The notes under the pieces were generated by a model. It saw only the letters and a program-made list of their open reading frames with translations. It was not told the origin of the DNA and did no database searches. A DNA stretch of 64,000 nucleotides from Liolophura sinensis (lineage: Eukaryota; Mollusca; Polyplacophora; Chitonida; Chitonidae): positions 67,857,058-67,921,057 of the forward strand of contig NC_088295.1 in NCBI RefSeq assembly GCF_032854445.1, given 5' to 3'. This document shows positions 27,301 to 42,300 of the stretch, one piece after another. Positions within the stretch are counted from its first letter, which is position 1. Each line of letters opens with the position of its first letter. The position numbers were made by a program, and so were the translations under genes.

Positions 27301-30300
27301 GCATCTCCAGTTCCAATTTACTTGGTAATGTAAAGCCAAAAATGGCTATCCTGAATGGGGGCCCTGAGTGAGTGAAATTATGTACATATCATAAGAGTAC
27401 AGGAAAGTCTTTACAATAAACTTACGTCTGCTTGTCACAGAACAGTACAGGAAGCGTCTCACTGGTCAGACCATGTATGAACACCAGAACATTCTCCTCT
27501 GTGAGGCCAGGGTTTTCTAGGAACCCCTTACTGACCCTCTGTAAAATGTCCTGCGCTTTCTTAGAGGTCTTGTGATTCCGTGAAGTGTCCAATATCTTAA
27601 ATCAAAAAAAAAAAAAAATCAGTGGATTAGCTGGGACTAAAATAAATTCTTCAAAAGAATGAAGGACAATGGTGGTGGTCACATACTGGGGAAAAACTTT
27701 GCATCTTGAAAATAACGTGTAAAGATCATTTCCATACCTGTTTCAGGGGTTGAATCAGCAGAGTAAGAGAGTTTTGGCCGACTAATCGACCAATCAGCTC
27801 ATACGAGTCATAACTTTTGCTGCTCTTTGCCTCCATGAGTTTACCCACAATGCCCTCCACATCCTTTTCTTCTGCCACTTGACCAAATACTTCTTCATTA
27901 AAAACCTGTAAGAAAAAAAGTCGCATATCTGTAAAACAATCCTGACTCACCACAAAAAAATATGAATTTTGAAGTTAGTCATAATCATGCTTTTATATAA
28001 ATTTTCATATGCATGTAACTGTTTACTAGACACAGTATAGATATACAGGCACTGCCATGATTGGCTGAAGTACATGTACACAAACTAGTCATGTGGTGGT
28101 ACCCTGAGCTCTTCAATACCTGGAGGTGAGATTGCATAGCTTTCAATAGATTTCAGCACTTGACCAGGCTATAAAAAAGGGCATTAAGCAATCTGTCGGC
28201 ACAACCAAACCAGTGACATTCATGGCTGCCACAAATGCCACATCTAATTATATGTTAACAATATGCCCACCTGGAAAGATTTATTTATTTTATTTATTTG
28301 ATTTGATGTTTTATGCCGTACTCAAGAGTATTTCACTTACACAATGGCAGTACACATAGACAGAGGTGCAGCTTTCACTTGTTTTTGTGTCTTTGCTGCC
28401 TTTCACAAAAAAAAAAGAAAAAAAAAATTCAAAACTTGTTGCCATATGGACATAGACTTTGAACTTTAATTTCCGGTGTAACAGATTTTTTAATAATATT
28501 AAAGATACCAGGTACGCATAAAATGTGAGAGTACTGACTGCAAGACTTCAAGACCAAGACATTCTTCCCAGTTAACACATGTTTTCTTGTATGTTAGTCC
28601 TTACCTCCAGCAGGCTGGTTAGACAGGGGTCAAGAGCCCCAGGGGTGAGCTGGCTACTCAGGTTTCTCAGGATTGTGTGCACAGTGTAGGACAGGACATG
28701 GAGCTAACAACATAGGAATATATTTCAAAGATAACTAAATAAATAATGATGTTTTTACAGTTAAAAGATCAACCTCTTTCCAAAGCTAAGGCAACACCAG
28801 TCTTAGTTTATGTTATACGGGCTAGTGACACTAAAAAATGCAAAAATGGAATAAAAAATAGAACTTAAAATCTTCCATCTTACTTGTTCAATCCTGATAT
28901 TTTTATGATTTTCCTGTTCTGTCAAAACTTTCCAGTCACATAAATACATGTTCAACAGGACAGAACTGTAGGGACAGGCCTTAAAATGAAACTTAAAAAT
29001 CATCTCATTTGTGGGAATTTAAGAAGTTTCATTTCCATACCATCTTCTGACAATGAAAAAAGATTAATTCTGCCTATAAAACAATTTCAACAACACAAAC
29101 TATACAATGTATATATGGATTACATCAGACTGAACGACAACTGGTACAGGTATTTAATTTAGAAATCATCATCAGATAAACACAAAACAAAGAAAATATT
29201 ATTATTCATGTATTAAAATATTATTTGAGAATTCAGACAAAAGCTTGTTGACAGCTTTGTAGCTAGCCTTCGTAGGTTTTTAGGCAGCTTTCCGTAATCA
29301 CCAGTATGCCCAATAGTAAACCTGCTTATGTTTGTGAATGAAGGATTACCTACTGTGAAATAAAGAAATATGCACATTTTGTTTCAAGAAGACTTGGTGT
29401 GACTAGATGCTGACACTTGGTTATATATGACAATTAAAACATTTAATCAACGGAAAGCAGGGATTGATCAGCAGGGATCTTCAACATCTGTATGATGGCC
29501 CGGCAATAACACTTGGAGTCCCGAGGCTGGATATAACGTACAGTTCACATTAAATGATTTAAATATCGTTCATTAGATGTCAAGCACAGATTTGGACAAA
29601 CACCCATCTCACAATACAGTTGTCAGCACTCCATATCAGCTGGTACGAAACCTGCAGGACCTGGCATGACTCTACACATGTGTACTTGTGTGGTGCAGCC
29701 TAGGCCTGTGCGAGTTTCTGGCATATATGTCCAACCACATATTTAGGCCTATATATTTCGTATCCGTAGACTCGGTAATATCGTCAAAATATTTAAGTGC
29801 TAAACTTGAGCTTTCTTTTGAAAAGGTTAACGAGTGGAACCACTACTGTTGCTTTGTTTCTGTGGATTTGTTTCTTGTGTAGACTCACACTGAAAGCCTC
29901 TTTACCGATTGCCGGTTTATACAACGATGTTTAAACGTATCACTACGCAGTGGCCGAGATATACAGGGATTTGTTTGATTCCCTTAAATCGTTCAAACCG
30001 AATGAGCAAATGAACGATGTAGATCGAGTTGGGATTTTCGGGGAAAAAAAACTTAACAAATGCAAACAATTTATGGGGACGGTCCCTAAGTAATACGTTA
30101 GTTCTGCAGGACACAATTACCAACAGGTTATACAGCTTTCTGTTTCGTAGAACATTTACAGGTTTCCATACGTTATTAAATTTTAAGAAAATTATTAATG
30201 TTCAGATTCAAAGCTAAATCTGACCTGGTAGCCTCTCTTCAGAGTTGATCTCATTTCCTTGAGGATGTAGGGGAAGTATTGTACCCCTAATGACATGGAC

Positions 30301-33300
30301 ATCTTGACAAGCGTATCCCGGGAGATCTCACGGACATCTTTAGATCTTGACTTTAAGAAGTGGCACACTTTCATCAGAATGCTGACAAAATATTGGTACA
30401 AGGACATCAAAATGGAAAAAAGATAATATGTGATTTGACATACAAATTTACACATAAACCAAGAGTTACATGTACTGTAACTTTTGAATTTTATTTCACG
30501 TTAAAAGAATCCACTAAAGACAGGTTCCTAAAAAAAAAAAAAAAAAAAAAAGTTTTAACAGCGCTTTGTAACAAAATAAAATGACAAAGTTGCAATAAAC
30601 TATAATGATTAAATTTAGTCCAATCTGGTAAAAATCATTAACATTCAACTACTTTCAGCTTTGCAGTATTATTTATTTGATTGGTGTTTGACACACTCGA
30701 GAATTTTCCACTCATACTAGAAACCCCAGGGTAAACCATTGCATGCACCAGATACCTGCCACGCTGCTTGACCTACAGTCAAACCAGCCATTAGAGCAGG
30801 TAATCTCATGGATCAAGGCACACTGACTGTGTTGAGGCAAATATTTCAGTCTGAGTACCTGGGAAAGTTTTGATAAAGTGACCTCTGAGGCAGACCTCTG
30901 TAACAATTTCACAATGGCCAGAGCAATGGGTACTCTTAAGACTTCATCATCTTCAGCATACTTACCTGGGAAGGTTCTGATGAAGTGACCCCTGAGGCAG
31001 ACTGTAACAATTTCACCATGGCCAGAGCAATGGGTACTCTTAAGACTTCATCATCTTCAGCATACTTACCTGGGAAGGTTTTGATGAAGTGACCCCTGAG
31101 GCAGACTCTGTAACAATTTCACCATGGCCAAAGCAATGGGTACTCTTAAGACTTCATCATCTTCAGCATACTTACCTGGGAAGGTTCTGATGAAGTGACC
31201 CCTGAGGCAGACTCTGTAACAATTTCACCATGGCCAAAGCAATGGGTACTCTTAAAACTTCATCATCTTCAGCACACTTACCTGGGAAGGTTTTGATGAA
31301 GTGACCCCTGAGGCAGACTCTGTAACAATTTCACCATGGCCAAAGCAATGGGTACTCTTAAGACTTCATCATCTTCAGCATACTTACCTGGGAAGGTTCT
31401 GATGAAGTGACCCCTGAGGCAGACTCTGTAACAATTTAACCATGGCCAGAGCAATGGGTACTCTTAAGACTTCATCATCTTCAGCATACTTACCTGGGAA
31501 GGTTCTGATGAAGTGACCCCTGAGGCAGACTCTGTAACAATTTCACCATGGCCAAAGCAATGGGTACTCTTAAGACTTCATCATCTTCAGCATACTTACC
31601 TGGGAAGGTTCTGATGAAGTGACCCCTGAGGCAGACTCTGTAACAATTTCACCATGGCCAAAGCAATGGGTACTCTTAAAACTTCATCATCTTCAGCACA
31701 CTTACCTGGGAAGGTTTTGATGAAGTGACCCCTGAGGCAGACTCTGTAACAATTTCACCATGGCCAAAGCAATGGGTACTCTTAAGACTTCATCATCTTC
31801 AGCATACTTACCTGGGAAGGTTTTGATGAAGTGACCCCTGAGGCAGACTCTGTAACAATTTCACCATGGCCAAAGCAATGGGTACTCTTAAGACTTCATC
31901 ATCTTCAGCAAACTTACCTGGGAAGGTTTTGATGAAGTGACCCCTGAGGCAGACTCTGTAACAATTTCACCATGGCCAAAGCAATGGGTAGTCTTTAGAC
32001 TTCATCATCTTCAGCATACTTACCTGGGAAGGTTTTGATGAAGTGACCCCTGAGGCAGACTCTGTAACAATTTCACCATGGCCAGAGCAATGGGTACTCT
32101 TAAGACTTCATCATCTTCAGCATACTTACCTGGGAGGGTTCTGATGAAGTGACCCCTGAGGCAGACTCTGTAACAATTTCACCATGGCCAAAGCAATGGG
32201 TACTCTTAAGACTTCATCATCTTCAGCATACTTACCTGGGAAGGTTCTGATGAAGTGACCCCTGAGGCAGACTCTGTAACAATTTCACCATGGCCAGAGC
32301 AATGGGTACTCTTAAGACTTCATCATCCTCAGCATACTTCTTCTTTGCCAGTTTGTGTTCTCCATCACTTTTCACCTGTGTTAGCATAGAAGCACATGCT
32401 GACATCAAGAACTTAAATCATAGTCATCTTTTATCTGCTTTTGGCTTAATTTGAGCCTTAGAAAAAATGTGTCTTAATGGGATAAGAACCCAAATAAACA
32501 CAGGTATCAAATATTGCTTATACTGTTATATTTCTATTGTATACAGGGCAAACTTTGCTATACTGTACTTTGCCACTGATTCATACAATATTGCATTTAT
32601 CCATTTACTTAAGTATTTATTTATCTATTTATTCATTTGATTGGCATTTAATGCTATACCTAAGAATGTTATTTCCTCATTTACTCACATATTTATTTTT
32701 TTTTAATATTTATTTATTTTATTGGTATATATTCACAAATGACACTTTTGATGCTTGGGAGCAGATGTTACTAGTTATATTCACATTTTGAAGACAGTTT
32801 TATTACCTTTTCCGTCAGACATTTGTGAAGCTGGGGAAGAATGGTTTGAAGAATCAAATAGTGAATTTTTGTTGCCACTTCCTCAGTACACACTGTTTTC
32901 TCTTTAAAATTGAATATCCTATGCCCTTCATTTTCATTTAACTGTGTGTCCATCTGTCCGTTTGTCACCACATCAATTTGTTCATCGACAATCTCACCAG
33001 TGTCAGCATTCATATCCAGTTCGGCTGTTAGTGAACAAAATTCAACATATAAATGCAAATTTCCATCAACTAAAAGTTCAACAAAGCTATATAAAGTACA
33101 TGTAAATCAAATTCAGGTTAAAGAAAAAAAAAACACATCATAAAAACAAAAATGTCTAGGGCTAGTACAAAAGTGTTTTGGACTGAACATTATACAGACG
33201 AAGACATTCAGATTTGAATAATTGAAGTTTGCTAACCGTTCTCTGCAAGCACCTTTATGGTAATATGCAATGTTGACTCAAACTTCAAATCACTTTATTT

Positions 33301-36300
33301 GAGAATATTAAATTTTATTTTCATTTCACTTAAAAATCTGAATTTTTGTCACAGACTGTTTGATCTTGCGTACTTCGTAAATGAAGCAATCCCTTGCTGA
33401 GCTTTATCTGTACTAGGCATAATAACTTACCGCCATCAGCAACTGCCTCTTTTTCAATGGCTTTTGGGACTTTACGGATTGTATATGTGCTTTTGGACAA
33501 GTCAAAGTGGAAAGCATCCAGAACTGCCACTATCACACTGAAAAGAATAAATATAATTATTGGCAGGAGCACTATAATAATGTAAATACCTTTTTATAAA
33601 ATACAATCACAAACCTAGTTTCATGACAATGGATTCACAAACCAAATCTGAGGTCAATCCATCAAGTTTCAATTGAGGTACAATGTACATGTATCATACG
33701 GATGTGAAAATGTGAGATAATACACAGGCAATGCAGGAACCTAAATAAAAATGTTGCAGGTCGGATTTCCACCGCTCTTCTTTCTCGTGCTGCTTCACTC
33801 AGATGCCTTACCAAAGGCAAGTAAACAGCCCCGCCTGAGCCATTACTCTGACACTGGTCAACCAGTCGTTGCACTATCCCCTTCATGCTGAATGCCAAGT
33901 GAGGAAGTTACAACTTCCTCTTTTACAGTCTTAGGTGTGACTCGACCCAGGATTGACCCTGGATCTACCGCTCCTGAAGCGGACAAAGTCTGAATGAAGA
34001 CATACTGGAACAGATGGACAGAAGGTCAGACGAAAGGATGGACAAACTGACGCAGGGATAAGTTCCATTCAGTACACCCCTACAATGTATATTTCACACA
34101 ATCAAAGAAGTATCAAAATTATACATGGTATTAGACAATATTACTATAACACCCTTTCCGTCAGCACCTACCGTATCAACAGTTTCTGAATGTGCAGCTT
34201 CTTGGGTAATAATCCCAAATAATATCGCAGCTGAACACTGTACTGTCTCCAGGTTAAACAGCGACAAAGAGTTGCCATGGCATCCACCGCAGCATCCTGA
34301 AGACTGTTAAATTTGATGTACGACTCATCCAACAGGAAGACGGACGTTAGCGGCAGGAAGTAAGTGTTGATAAAGTGTAGGCTCATTGGGTGGCCCTGGA
34401 GGTGCTTGATGAGGCGTCGTAAGGCGCGAGCTCTTCTATGAGCCTGAATGAAGTCATGCGAAACAAACATTACAAGGCTATTTTGGGGTTGTGAATTTAG
34501 CTTGTTCTCTTAACCTCTAATATTTTTATTTCAAATACGTATCTTCTCACCTATTCACCAAAACATTTCATGAATTCCGAGAAATTTTTTCTCTTTAGTC
34601 AATATTTAACTCTGATACAACTTTAGGTCATATATATAACACAAAAAACCATTTTACATGGCGGGCAAGTGAAGTTGAAAATGAAATTTGCGTTCAATTT
34701 TACATTTCACTAAAACTTGTTCTGATATCGTTCAAGATGTTCCTGATGTTTCAGAGTCATTGATAAATTGTTTATCAAATAAAAGATATTAAACATTATA
34801 AAACTTTATAAAAAAACTTTATAAAACATTATGAAACTTAACTCGTTTCATAATGGTATACAGTCTGTATGTCATGTAAGGTTTATCATCCAAGGAGAGT
34901 GTTACTGAATAATCCAAAAACTCTGATGAACTGAAAGATGAAGACTGTACCTGGATGTGTCTGATGTTCTCAAAGAAATCCGCCTCTGGGTCCTTGTCTG
35001 TGAGCGCTGTGAGGTCTGAGAAGCACGGCGAGGTCGGGAATGAGTTCACTAACACAGCCAGGAGGGACACAAACTCATGCCTAACGGCCTGTAAGGCAAG
35101 GGAAACAATGAACTGAATAAACCAATTCATACGATACAACTGCTATGTTCTGAACCCTGACCCTCCAATGACATTTCAATGCTCTACATGAAGCGTAACG
35201 TCTGATCCACAAGTCGCTACTTGTCACAACAGCTTGTCAAATGTGTCTGGTACGCACGACATGCTGTATTTTCTTTAGTTATATTTGATTGGTGTTGTAC
35301 ACTGTACTCAAGAATATTTCACTTATACAACAGCGGCCAGCATTATGGTGGAAGGAAACCGGGCAGATCCCTAGGGAAACACACAACCATCCGCAGAATG
35401 CCGTCAGACCTTCCCACGTATGACAGGACATGCTCTACCCCATTGTGTTAAAAGAATTCAACTTTAATTTTCTTGCATATTCATTGAGTACAATTTGCCT
35501 CCCACCATTATGGTGCACAAGTCTGTACGTAGTTTGTCACCGACTTGCCGAGGTTGGTTGTTTTGCCCAGGCAACCTTCCTCCATCCATAAAACTCTCTC
35601 CAAAGTGTAATGTATAAATGAACGATTTTTGAGTATAGCATTAAACAACAAATGAATATCAAAACAAGTATGAGCAAATAGTATGGAATTCAATTTGATG
35701 AACTTTATTTCTGCAATTTTCTGCAACACATGGCTTTTTACCTCCTTCTTGTGGCGAATTCCAGCTTTGACCTCTACCAGAAGACCTTGTGTGATGACAT
35801 CACGGAATGTTTCAGTATCCACCTCTAGTGCTGCCACCTGCTTCACCATGGTAACCATACAATGTGTGGCATTGTCCCTCAGAGATAGATCATCCACCTG
35901 CAAACAGGGGGAGATAATCAGCATGTTCAAACATTTACAATATTTCAACGTTTACCGCCTTAATCTGAATTCTACTCTCATTTCGATGACTAGAAAAACA
36001 CTGTGGACATAACCAAATAATGATACTGTTTGTGCAAGTATTCAAAGATAAAACCAAATTTTCAAAGAAATCGCAAAATGGTAATTACTCATACAAACAC
36101 ATTAACATGTGAAAAGTAGCTCAGTCACACATATGTAACCGGCGCAACAGAACTAAAAAGAAATCAAATCTCATCACAACAGATACACATTCGAGAAAAG
36201 TGAATTACCCTGACGATGAAAAAACAGCTGTTGTGAATAATGGGAAATAGAAAATCTGTGTCAATCTTTGTCATTTCCTTGACAGTCGTGTTTATAGTCT

Positions 36301-39300
36301 GGAAAGCGCTCAGGCGGATATTATAGTCAGGCTCCTCCATCCGACGTTTATCCCAGCTGTTCAACTGAAATGCCACAAAAAAGAAAAAAAAAACAGAAAC
36401 TGTCAGTGTATATTAAAAAAATAAACTGTAAAAGAGCAAAAGAATGTATATTGACTGCAAGGCTCGGTGGATGTCTGTTTCTCATCATCATAATCTTAAA
36501 TAGGGTAAATACATTACAAGATTGGATATCAAAATGTAAAATTTACAATGAAAAACGGTCAGTAACTAAAACATTCACTTTTCAGAACTTGTGTATATTG
36601 ACTGAAAGACCAGACCGATGTCTGTTTCACATCACCAGGATCTTAAAAATGGTAAGAACATCAGGAGAATGGATATCAGCATGTACAATTCCACTGCAGA
36701 ACAGGCGGTAACTGGTACAGTGAAATGGTCATAGTTAATCAGCCAAAGTTTTCAACTCACCTGGGTCACCAATTCAGCTACATTAGATAAAGATGGGACT
36801 TTCTCTCCTAAAACCTGCCAAGCAAAATAAAAAGTGTTTACACATCAAAAATATAAAGTATCCAATATTTTTAAATGATTACCTTTCACAAGTACTAACA
36901 GATGGTAATAAAAAAGTCACATCAATATACCTTGTTATATCTTTTCACAGTTATATGTATTATGTAAATATTTACTTTGGGCTAAATTGTCAAATATTTG
37001 TTCATTAAAAAAAAGCAAAAGAATGAAACAAAAACTGGTTTCTTTATTTATACATGTATCTTCTACAGAACACAGGAAAAAACTCTTGAACCTCACCATT
37101 AATATATCAGAGAGAAGTTGGCGAGATAATCTTGGTTCAATAGTGGAGAACAATCTTGAGATTGGTCTGAAAAAAAAAACAATACAAGTAAATTATCAAA
37201 AGCCTCACACATTCTAAATCTGCAAAAGAGATCTTAAATTCAAAACATCATTTTTCCAATTGATAAGTAGGTGACAATTTTGCATTGTTCCACATCATTC
37301 ATAAAAACATCTCACACAAAATTTTAAAAGTTCATGTACACACAGGTATATTACTTAAAATTTTATACTTTAATCTAAAAATATTCAATGTTAGACCCTC
37401 AGTGCGTGAGATTACCTGTAAAACTGTGAAGGATCCTTCACTGACTTGATCAGGTTCAGAATACTTCGCAAAATGTCAGCTTCCATGTCCTAGGTAAAAT
37501 ATACAGATAATTCAAAATCTTTATAGAAATACTAAAGGCACTAAAATAAATACACAAACATGTGTACTTATTTATTTATCTGATTGGAGTTTTATACCTC
37601 ACTCAAGTATATTTCACTTTTACGATGGCAGCTACCATCATTATTTATTTGATTCCTGTTTTACGCCGTACTTAGGAATATTACACTTATACAACAGCGG
37701 CCAGTATTATGGTGGGAGGAAACCAGGCAGAGCCTGGGGGAAACCCACGTCCATCCACAGGCTGCTGACAGATCTTCCCACATATGACTGTACAGGGAGC
37801 GAGCATGAGCTGAACTTGAACTCACAGCAACCGCATTGGTTTGAGGCTCCTGAGTCATTGTGCTGTTATGGAACGCTAATCACCTCGGCCACGGAGACCC
37901 CTAAATATGTGGAGATCACAAACTTAGCGTAAAATCAGTGAGATATAACAATGTACATTATCAGGAGTTAAGCTACAGAATCATATGGTTCACATGAACT
38001 TAAAAAACAACAATAAGTGAACCGCAAGAGTCTTGAAATTACATATCTGGGTAGGACACATTTTATTAAGAATAGATTGTGATTTTCTTCAAAAAAGAAA
38101 TAATGCTGTTGTTACGATATATCAAAATAGAACAATCGGCAGAGGTCAAACCGACTGTTTTTACCTGAGATTTAGACGACAATTTCCCCAAGAATGGCAG
38201 GAGAAGGTGGATTAAAGAAACGCACTGCTTCTCATCCTTCACAAAACTACTCACTCTGAAAAACATGTCACAAGAATTCATGTTTTATGTCAAATTAATC
38301 AATTAGAATAAAACTACCTGGATTAATATGATAATTAATAACTGCTGTTATAAGGTTTAGTACTGGTTATAGTATTAATTACTACCAACCATTTCTTTAT
38401 CTTACTTATTTGATTGGTGTTCTACAATTTTCAAGAACAAGTCATCTATGCCCACCAATCATGTAAACTAAGCGTTCAAATGGCAAAGTAACGATATGAT
38501 AAAGAAAATTTTTACAAAAATAAGTACCATGACATTCTCCAGTTGCTTTGCATCTCATACAACCAAATTCTGGTATCAATCATACCGGACACAACTGTGT
38601 TACTGGCTGCTTACCTGGACAGTATCCTCAACTCGGTGATCTGACCGAACTTTTTGTTCTGTTCCAATGCCAGTTGTTTAACAGCGCCCTCTATGTGTTG
38701 TAGCAGAGCAGGAATGTGTGGAAGTAGCAGCTGTGTGCCAAGAGTTTCTGCATATGACAAACATCAAGAAGTCACAACGATCAATACCAATCCAAGAAAA
38801 ATGTGTTCAAATTACTCGTTCTTCATTTAAGTTTTTGCTGTTTCAAGTTCTATTTACAGCAACAAGAAGCAGTAAGTTCTGGCTAGTTTATTTGGTTGGG
38901 GATATATTCTACACTCAGCAAAAGTTAAAGTGCAAGAGAGCCACCAGGCACATGGGTGCAGAAATATCAAGAAGATCTCTGGCTGAAGCATCTCCAAACA
39001 CTTGGAAACTTTCCTACGTACTGTCTCTTTCCTCAGTGACTAGTGGTTTCATAAATAGACTTTAGGCCACATAGCTGGGACTGGCTACATAGTAGAGCAA
39101 AAACCTTACCACGTGTTACAACCATTTCACTGAAAGAAAGACATATTTCTGAGATAAAACTACTTCTCCTACCTGACATGCCACAATCAGGTCTCACACA
39201 GGGCTCCACTTGGATGGCAGTATTATCAGCTGTAGGCTCAAAGTTGGGCATGCTCAGAAGGTTGTCAGTTATCTCGATGATTACACTGACGACAGAATGA

Positions 39301-42300
39301 TGAATGGTCTTGGACAGCAACAATGCGTACACAAATGGCAGAGGGCTACATGATGGGTCAGACCTTTGACATTTTCCTAGTAGACAAATATACCTGAAAA
39401 GAAACGAACGCCCAGGCTAAATTTTGTCAGTCAGAAACATGTAAGGAGAGATTCCTATAATGACGATGTGGATCAGAATATAGGAAATACAATCACTGAG
39501 TGTATTAAAGGGAAAAAGAATCGATTCTGATTGGCTGGTGAGAGATAGGCAAGTCTAGGCTATGCCTTGCCTAAACTGAATTTTAGGTATGGTCCATTTA
39601 TTTAATGGTCACCAAGGTTGCAGGATTTAAACCCAGGAAACTCAGCCAATCAGCGTCGATTCTGTAACTCTTTAACATCCATCTACAAGCAGAAAAAAAG
39701 AAATCGTCGGAGGTCAATCTTAGAACAAAACTATAGGGCATTTACCTTAAGACATATAAACCTTCTGAAAACCACCAAAAAAAACACATATAAATGTGAA
39801 ACTTACCTTGGATGTCTGGACCAAGCTAGGAAGAGTTTCATCAATGGTGTTGGGTGGTATACACCTTCAAAGGGTAACTTTTCCAGCTGAAAATTAACCA
39901 TTTTTTTTTAATCATTCTTACTACACTGTTTATTAATAGCATATTTCAAAATTTTGGACTACTATGATGGTGGTTCATTTTATGAATGGAGGAAAGCAGA
40001 TGATTTTGTATCTTACCTGAGGCCAGACTGCCACTGTGAAAACAGCATCCACATCTTTACTTGAGAACTTGTAACTTTCAAATTCATGAAAGAACTGAAA
40101 AGAAACAAAAATATATAATGTTTATAAATAGTCATCACCCAGCTGGCACTGCCTAAGTATGTTTTCACTGAACATCTCACAATACAACAAATGTGAACAG
40201 CTACTTCCGTTTTATCAAGTCTTGGTTGAATTTGGTTTACACACATCCTTGGCTCCCGAAAATGTGCAGCTGAATGAAAGAAAAAAAAATTTTCTTTTTT
40301 TCTGAAAAGGCGACTGTGGCGGATTCGGTTTCTAAGCATTTGGGTGCATCACGCAATTAAATCAGTCAAACACTCAGCCGGTCAGTTTACTTACCTGTGT
40401 GATTTGACCAGTGGTGAGTTGTCTCAGCATCTTCAGTAGGTTAACAGCTCCTGGCCTGATTTTCTCCCTCACTGTCAAACACACAGCACACACTTGAGAC
40501 AGGCCCAGGAGAATCTGCAGCAGGCAGGGGAGATAGCCCTCCAACAGGTGCCCCAGTTTCTTGCATAGTATATCTATGGTGTTTAAAATCCTTGTGAAAG
40601 AAGAAACAAAAACAAACATTGGACACCAAACACCATTTGACTCCCAGTTACTAAAAACAACATAATCAGTTGACTTACAAATATTAATTTTTTCATAAAT
40701 ACACTTATAAGATTACTTTTCTTTATTAAATATAGGCAAGCTTTGGCCAACAAGTTCTCTTCAAAACATAGCTTTTAGCTGGATATGTATCTCATATCAG
40801 AATTATTCTGCTGCTGCCTAATTTCAAAATAATCATCCTATGCCCACATGTAGTGAACTTTTGATTAAATCCTGATCAGGTTAGAAGATACACACTCCCC
40901 AACCCCTTCCAATACAAGAGGGAACTTCCCAGCACAGAGTGTGGAAAAATGTACAAGTTTTATGATATGTTCATTCTTTAAGATCACTGCACTTCCACAG
41001 CATTTGCAGTGTAAAGGAAAGGTTACAAGAAAAGGATCAAGATAATAAGTATTACTTTACTACATCACAAATACATCTGTACATGCTATAGAACAGTTCT
41101 GTTTCTGCTGGAACTTGAGGAGCTGTATAAAGGTCTTGCTGTTTTTACCTTCAAAGAACAACCTACCCTTGAATTTTCTTCAGAGGTATTAACTTTGTCA
41201 AGTCTAGACTGTCCTGGATTTCCGACAGCTTTTTTACCGGATCATCTGGAAAGAAAATTCATCTGGACTATAAAACAACAAAAAAACTGTAAAAAAAATT
41301 TAAAATTTTCTTACTCTTCACATATTTTCACATTCCAAAATTTACCGTCTTTACCGCCTCCACTGTAATCAAGACAATGAGACTAAGAAGTCGATAAAGC
41401 TTCTTAGGCCTTTCAGGTGGTCTTTAGATGAAGGTCATTAAGATATCTTCTCTTCCACCAACAAAGCATACAAGTTCAGCTTGCTCTGCAAAGGTAACAA
41501 TCTGAGTGGCAAACGTGACAAAAATGATCAGTTAATTGCTGAAGTTTGTTGATTTAATCTGGGCAGTCAAGTTTCCTCCATCTGCAAAACTCATTGCCAT
41601 TTGAGCTTAACTGCAAATTCTTGAGCATGGTACTGTGTGTTTGAAGGTCTGCCAGCAACCTGTAGATGGTCGTGGGTTTCCCCTGGTCTCTACCTAGTTC
41701 CCTCTCACCATAATGCTGGCCACCATCATATAAGTGAAATATTCTTGAGTACGGCGTAAAACAGCAGTCAAATAAATAAATATTCTTCTGAAAAAAAGCA
41801 TCCTTTACAGTGTTTGCATGCCTGAAGGCGACGCAGCTTGAATACTTTTTTAGGTCATTTCATAAGTGTGGTACAGCCATGCCGTAGCATTTGACCGGTA
41901 CACAGCCTTGTGTTGGTGCCATAACCTTCAGTCGGTGCAGACATCACTGATAATCAGACAACCCATCATTGATTCTTATAAATTTTCCACTCTCCGTCAG
42001 AATAAAAAGCGAAGCTAAAAATATTTCCGCAGAACGCATGTGTTTGTAAACAGCACCACTGTCAGTCACGAGTAGTCCAGGGCGGACTTGCCCATACTGA
42101 AGACATCTATGCTTCGGAAACGCAATCGGCAGTATGCCTAACTGACACTGCTGGCGTCGCTCTAATACTTTTTTCTCACGCACCAAATCACTCTCAATGA
42201 CTACATCGTAAGTTCTTACCGCCAAACCAAAAGGTGGCGATGTAAGCTTTAGGTGCATGCCCATTGCCACTTAATTCACAGATTCTTACCACCGAATAAC

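Noticed and set aside
30712-30912. Minus-strand frame MKLLQRSASEVTLSKLSQ as a UTP20 exon
   Set aside because: This is the decayed last unit of the 106-bp array; an inserted base shifts it out of the conserved SLPQ frame.
30961-32235. CRISPR-like regular repeats
   Set aside because: The units are contiguous, without unique spacers, are exon-derived, and the host is a eukaryotic nuclear genome.
36795-36814. Alternative exon 37 acceptor at the inner TTTTAG
   Set aside because: It would put a TAG stop in frame; the outer TTGGCAG acceptor preserves phase and similarity.
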